Both the position numbers and the translations under genes were made by a program. A model generated the notes under the pieces. It did no database searches. It worked only from the letters and a program-made list of their open reading frames with translations, and had not been told where the DNA came from. Shown piece after piece: positions 6,195 to 7,368 of a stretch of DNA of 7,368 bases. Numbering within the stretch: position 1 is the first letter of the stretch; every line of letters begins with the position of its first letter. Source of the stretch: Sphaerochaeta sp. (lineage in GTDB: Bacteria; Spirochaetota; Spirochaetia; Sphaerochaetales; Sphaerochaetaceae); the NCBI GenBank assembly GCA_003446545.1, contig DMAO01000056.1:1-7368 (forward strand), written 5' to 3'.

Positions 6195-6800
6195 CTATGT
6201 CCTTTTCTTATCCAACCCTATCAGATAGATCTCAAAGGAATCATCCCTACATGCCTTGGGTTTAAAAGGCTTCACTTTGGTAAAGAAGGTGCGCATCTCC
6301 TTGATGATCTCAACCTCACCCCCTCCCTGGAAAATCTTCACCACCAGATTACCATGTTCCTTCAGGTGCTCTTTAGCAAGGAATACCACCTGCTCGGTCA
6401 GGTATTCACTACGGGCTGTATCGACCGCACGGTTTCCCATCGTCATAGGGGCAACATCACTGATGATTGCATCATAGGGACCGTTTTCGACCAGAAGAGA
6501 GCGTATATCCTTGCTGAAGGCATCACCTACAAAGGCGGTAACTGTTGGGGGGACAGGATTGAGGTTAAGGGGGTTGAGGTCAACAGCAATGATTCGCCCT
6601 TTACCCTTCAGTAGTTCCTTATGGGTATAGAGGGTCCAAGACCCTGGGGCGGCTCCGACATCGAGCACATTGTCCCCGGGCTTTATGATTCTGGTTGTCT
6701 TCTGGATTTCTTCCAGCTTATAGACTGATCGGGCTGGGTAGCCCTCCTTGTGTGCACGTTTGGTGTAGGAGTCTGCACGATCCCTTCTGCTAGTAGCCAT
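6195..6800 (-). CDS. rlmE: 23S rRNA (uridine 2'-O) methyltransferase RlmE (FtsJ/RrmJ)
   Basis: The 201-residue product is a single-domain SAM-dependent methyltransferase that methylates a 23S rRNA A-loop uridine (U2552 in E. coli) during 50S maturation. The SAM loop is DVGAAPGSWT (47-56). The catalytic tetrad Lys28 (RSVYKLEEI), Asp115 (ISDVAP), Lys155 (VVKIFQGG) and Glu190 (SFEIYLIG) reproduces the spacing of E. coli K38-D124-K164-E199. The N-terminal half also shows the family's ARSVYKL and SRRDRADSYTKRA segments. The ATG at 6800 is preferred over the in-frame TTG at 6842 because the family normally starts close to this point and an extended -10 element lies between the two. No Shine-Dalgarno is present upstream, consistent with a leaderless message. 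Confidence 0.93.
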   Translation of the reverse strand: MATSRRDRADSYTKRAHKEGYPARSVYKLEEIQKTTRIIKPGDNVLDVGAAPGSWTLYTHKELLKGKGRIIAVDLNPLNLNPVPPTVTAFVGDAFSKDIRSLLVENGPYDAIISDVAPMTMGNRAVDTARSEYLTEQVVFLAKEHLKEHGNLVVKIFQGGGEVEIIKEMRTFFTKVKPFKPKACRDDSFEIYLIGLDKKRT

Positions 6801-6807
6801 AGATAAG

Positions 6808-6816
6808 ACTATATCA
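6808..6816 (-). promoter_or_regulatory. Extended -10 promoter for rlmE, predicting a leaderless transcript
   Basis: On the - strand TG-A-TATAGT reads from 6816 to 6808, an extended -10 element with one mismatch to TATAAT. No good -35 lies 17 nt upstream, as expected for extended -10 promoters. Normal spacing puts +1 at about 6800-6802, at or within two bases of the rlmE ATG. Confidence 0.5.
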
Positions 6817-6847
6817 AAAAGATGCCTGACCCGGAAGGGCAAAGAGA

Positions 6848-6896
6848 AGGTGCCAGCGAATTATTATGGGGTGGGGAGAGAGATACGCTGGCACCT
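6848..6896. repeat. Perfect 11-bp inverted repeat with 27-nt spacer
   Basis: AGGTGCCAGCG (6848-6858) is the exact inverse complement of CGCTGGCACCT (6886-6896). The spacer includes a purine run (GGGGTGGGGAGAGAGA, 6868-6883). Read on the - strand the second arm is followed by TCTCTTTG, so it could act as a modest terminator for a transcript from the right. As DNA, the half-sites are centred 38 bp apart just upstream of the rlmE promoter and could bind a regulator. Confidence 0.6.
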
Positions 6897-6999
6897 AAGA
6901 AATCACACTTTAAGGAGGTTTGAAAAAAACTGTTGCTCTATTCGTAAATTAGTATGCAATAGGCGTGCCAACTTGTTAAAAGGAGCCTAAAAGTAAGTA

Positions 7000-7027
7000 T
7001 ATATAGCTTTTAGTAATAATATATCAA
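7000..7027 (-). promoter_or_regulatory. Candidate sigma-70 promoter pointing toward rlmE
   Basis: On the - strand, TTGATA (7027-7022) is separated by 16 nt from TATATA (7005-7000), putting +1 near 6993. Such motifs are common by chance in AT-rich DNA. It would produce a transcript running into the 6848-6896 inverted repeat, either a small RNA or a longer rlmE leader. Confidence 0.3.
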
Positions 7028-7031
7028 CAAA

Positions 7032-7100
7032 TGTGCAGAGACTTCCTGTGTAAATAAGTAACACTTATCCCTTTCTGCACACCTTACCCAGTAAAACTGG
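7032..7100. repeat. Cluster of small palindromes
   Basis: TGTGCAGA (7032-7039) pairs with TCTGCACA (7074-7081). Inside it ATAAGT (7054-7059) pairs with ACTTAT (7063-7068) across AAC. Immediately after, CCAGT (7088-7092) pairs with ACTGG (7096-7100) across AAA. Three stems within 70 bases of AT-rich non-coding DNA may mark operators or a structured RNA. Confidence 0.4.
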
Positions 7101-7125
7101 AGACCCTTTGTCGGGATTAAAATAT

Positions 7126-7185
7126 GTTTGATAACTTTCTAAATAGTATGATAATCGTTAAATTAGTCTGATAGTGAATTAAAAG
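7126..7185. repeat. Three tandem 20-bp degenerate repeats (GTNTGATA core)
   Basis: Units start at 7126, 7146 and 7166: GTTTGATAAC..., GTATGATAAT... and GTCTGATAGT..., each with a TAAA-type AT stretch in its second half. The core recurs at exactly 20-bp intervals; on the - strand it reads TATCANAC. A weaker fourth unit may begin at 7106 (CTTTG...). The spacing is about two helical turns, so all cores face the same side of the DNA, as in iteron or cooperative operator arrays. Confidence 0.5.
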
Positions 7186-7208
7186 TTTCCCAATAAAATG
7201 TACTATAG

Positions 7209-7367
7209 CTATTCTATCTTAGCTTGAGGCTCTGGGTTTTTCCTGGGCCTGCCCCTAGGTCTTTTTGGTCTTTCTGGTTCAGCCTTTGCCTTTTTCGGTC
7301 TTCCCACCTTCCTCGATTCCTTTATCAGTGGTTCGGAAAGCCCGAGCTTCTCAAGCAATACCAACAC
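7209..7367 (-). CDS. C-terminal tail of a basic AT-hook protein (5' end outside window)
   Basis: Reading leftward from the right edge, 52 residues precede TAG at 7211-7209. The tail starts VLVLLEKLGLSEPLIKE, possibly the last helix of a folded domain, then becomes Lys/Arg/Pro-rich. Two GRP cores are present: KVGRPKKAK (about 20-28) and RPRGRPRKN (about 36-44). The second is a near-canonical AT-hook, which binds the minor groove of AT-rich DNA; the first is a weaker copy. Such tails occur on nucleoid-associated proteins and as extensions on other DNA- or RNA-binding enzymes, so the parent protein cannot be identified. No clear terminator follows the stop codon. Confidence 0.7.
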   Translation of the reverse strand: MLVLLEKLGLSEPLIKESRKVGRPKKAKAEPERPKRPRGRPRKNPEPQAKIE

Positions 7368-7368
7368 G

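Larger units (their letters stand above)
6817..7208. other. AT-rich non-coding interval of about 390 bp
   Basis: No plausible protein-coding ORF is present on either strand. The stretch contains, in order: an 11-bp inverted repeat (6848-6896), an orphan AAGGAGG (6912-6918), an AT-rich hairpin CTAAAAG/CTTTTAG (6987-6993 with 7007-7013), a candidate - strand promoter (7000-7027), a cluster of small palindromes (7032-7100) and three 20-bp degenerate repeats (7126-7185). No tRNA or rRNA signature is recognised. Confidence 0.7.

Noticed and set aside
6183..6195. GATGC-CTA-GCATC palindrome between rlmE and the DUF3842 gene
   Set aside because: The 5-bp arms are short and no T-run follows; too weak to be called a terminator, and the two genes look co-transcribed.
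6920..6952. TTG-initiated 10-codon frame after AAGGAGG on the + strand
   Set aside because: The ribosome site is 1 nt from the TTG, too close for initiation, and the peptide is only 10 residues with no coding context.
1..7368. CRISPR arrays, insertion sequences, tRNA/rRNA genes, prophage or toxin-antitoxin modules
   Set aside because: No repeat-spacer pattern, transposase motif, cloverleaf or phage-type gene was seen on either strand.

Overview
The window reads as chromosomal DNA from a free-living, fermentative, diderm-type anaerobe. A Sphaerochaeta-like spirochaete is my best guess. It rests on the signal peptide ending in an FAEGAPE-type sequence, a DUF3842 protein, and the mix of an iron-type alcohol dehydrogenase with a LarA-type enzyme. 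This is inference from protein flavour, not a database match. Coding is dense from 1 to about 6800. From about 6800 to 7208 the DNA is AT-rich and non-coding.

Left half, + strand (1-2780): a carbon-metabolism operon. It holds the C-terminal end of an iron-dependent alcohol dehydrogenase, a nickel-pincer-dependent 2-hydroxyacid racemase/epimerase of the LarA superfamily, and a TIM-barrel sugar (phosphate) isomerase/epimerase. The last two genes are only 3 bases apart. Between the first two lies a perfect 11-bp hairpin. A 16-codon ORF crosses it, starting on the dehydrogenase stop codon and ending against the larA-like ribosome site. The set suggests redox and stereochemical remodelling of a hydroxy acid or sugar acid; the substrate is not visible. 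A strong hairpin at 2833-2872 ends this operon and probably also the convergent one.

Middle, - strand (2925-5559, read right to left): a three-gene cluster-9 (Zn/Mn-type) ABC importer. It consists of an ATPase, an ABC-3 permease and a periplasmic binding protein, each pair overlapping by 4 bases. The ATPase carries an extra N-terminal DUF1893-like domain, the most unusual protein architecture here. Upstream are a near-consensus sigma-70 promoter (TTGACA, 17 nt, TAAGAT) and a 20-bp near-perfect palindrome that could be a metal-repressor operator.

Right part, - strand (5752-6800): rlmE (23S rRNA 2'-O-methyltransferase) followed by a DUF3842 protein. An extended -10 element lies immediately before the rlmE ATG and there is no ribosome site, so a leaderless mRNA is likely.

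Right end (6817-7208): a roughly 390-bp non-coding interval. It contains an 11-bp inverted repeat, a possible promoter, several small palindromes and three phased 20-bp degenerate repeats. The window ends in the C-terminal tail of a basic, proline-rich protein with AT-hook motifs.
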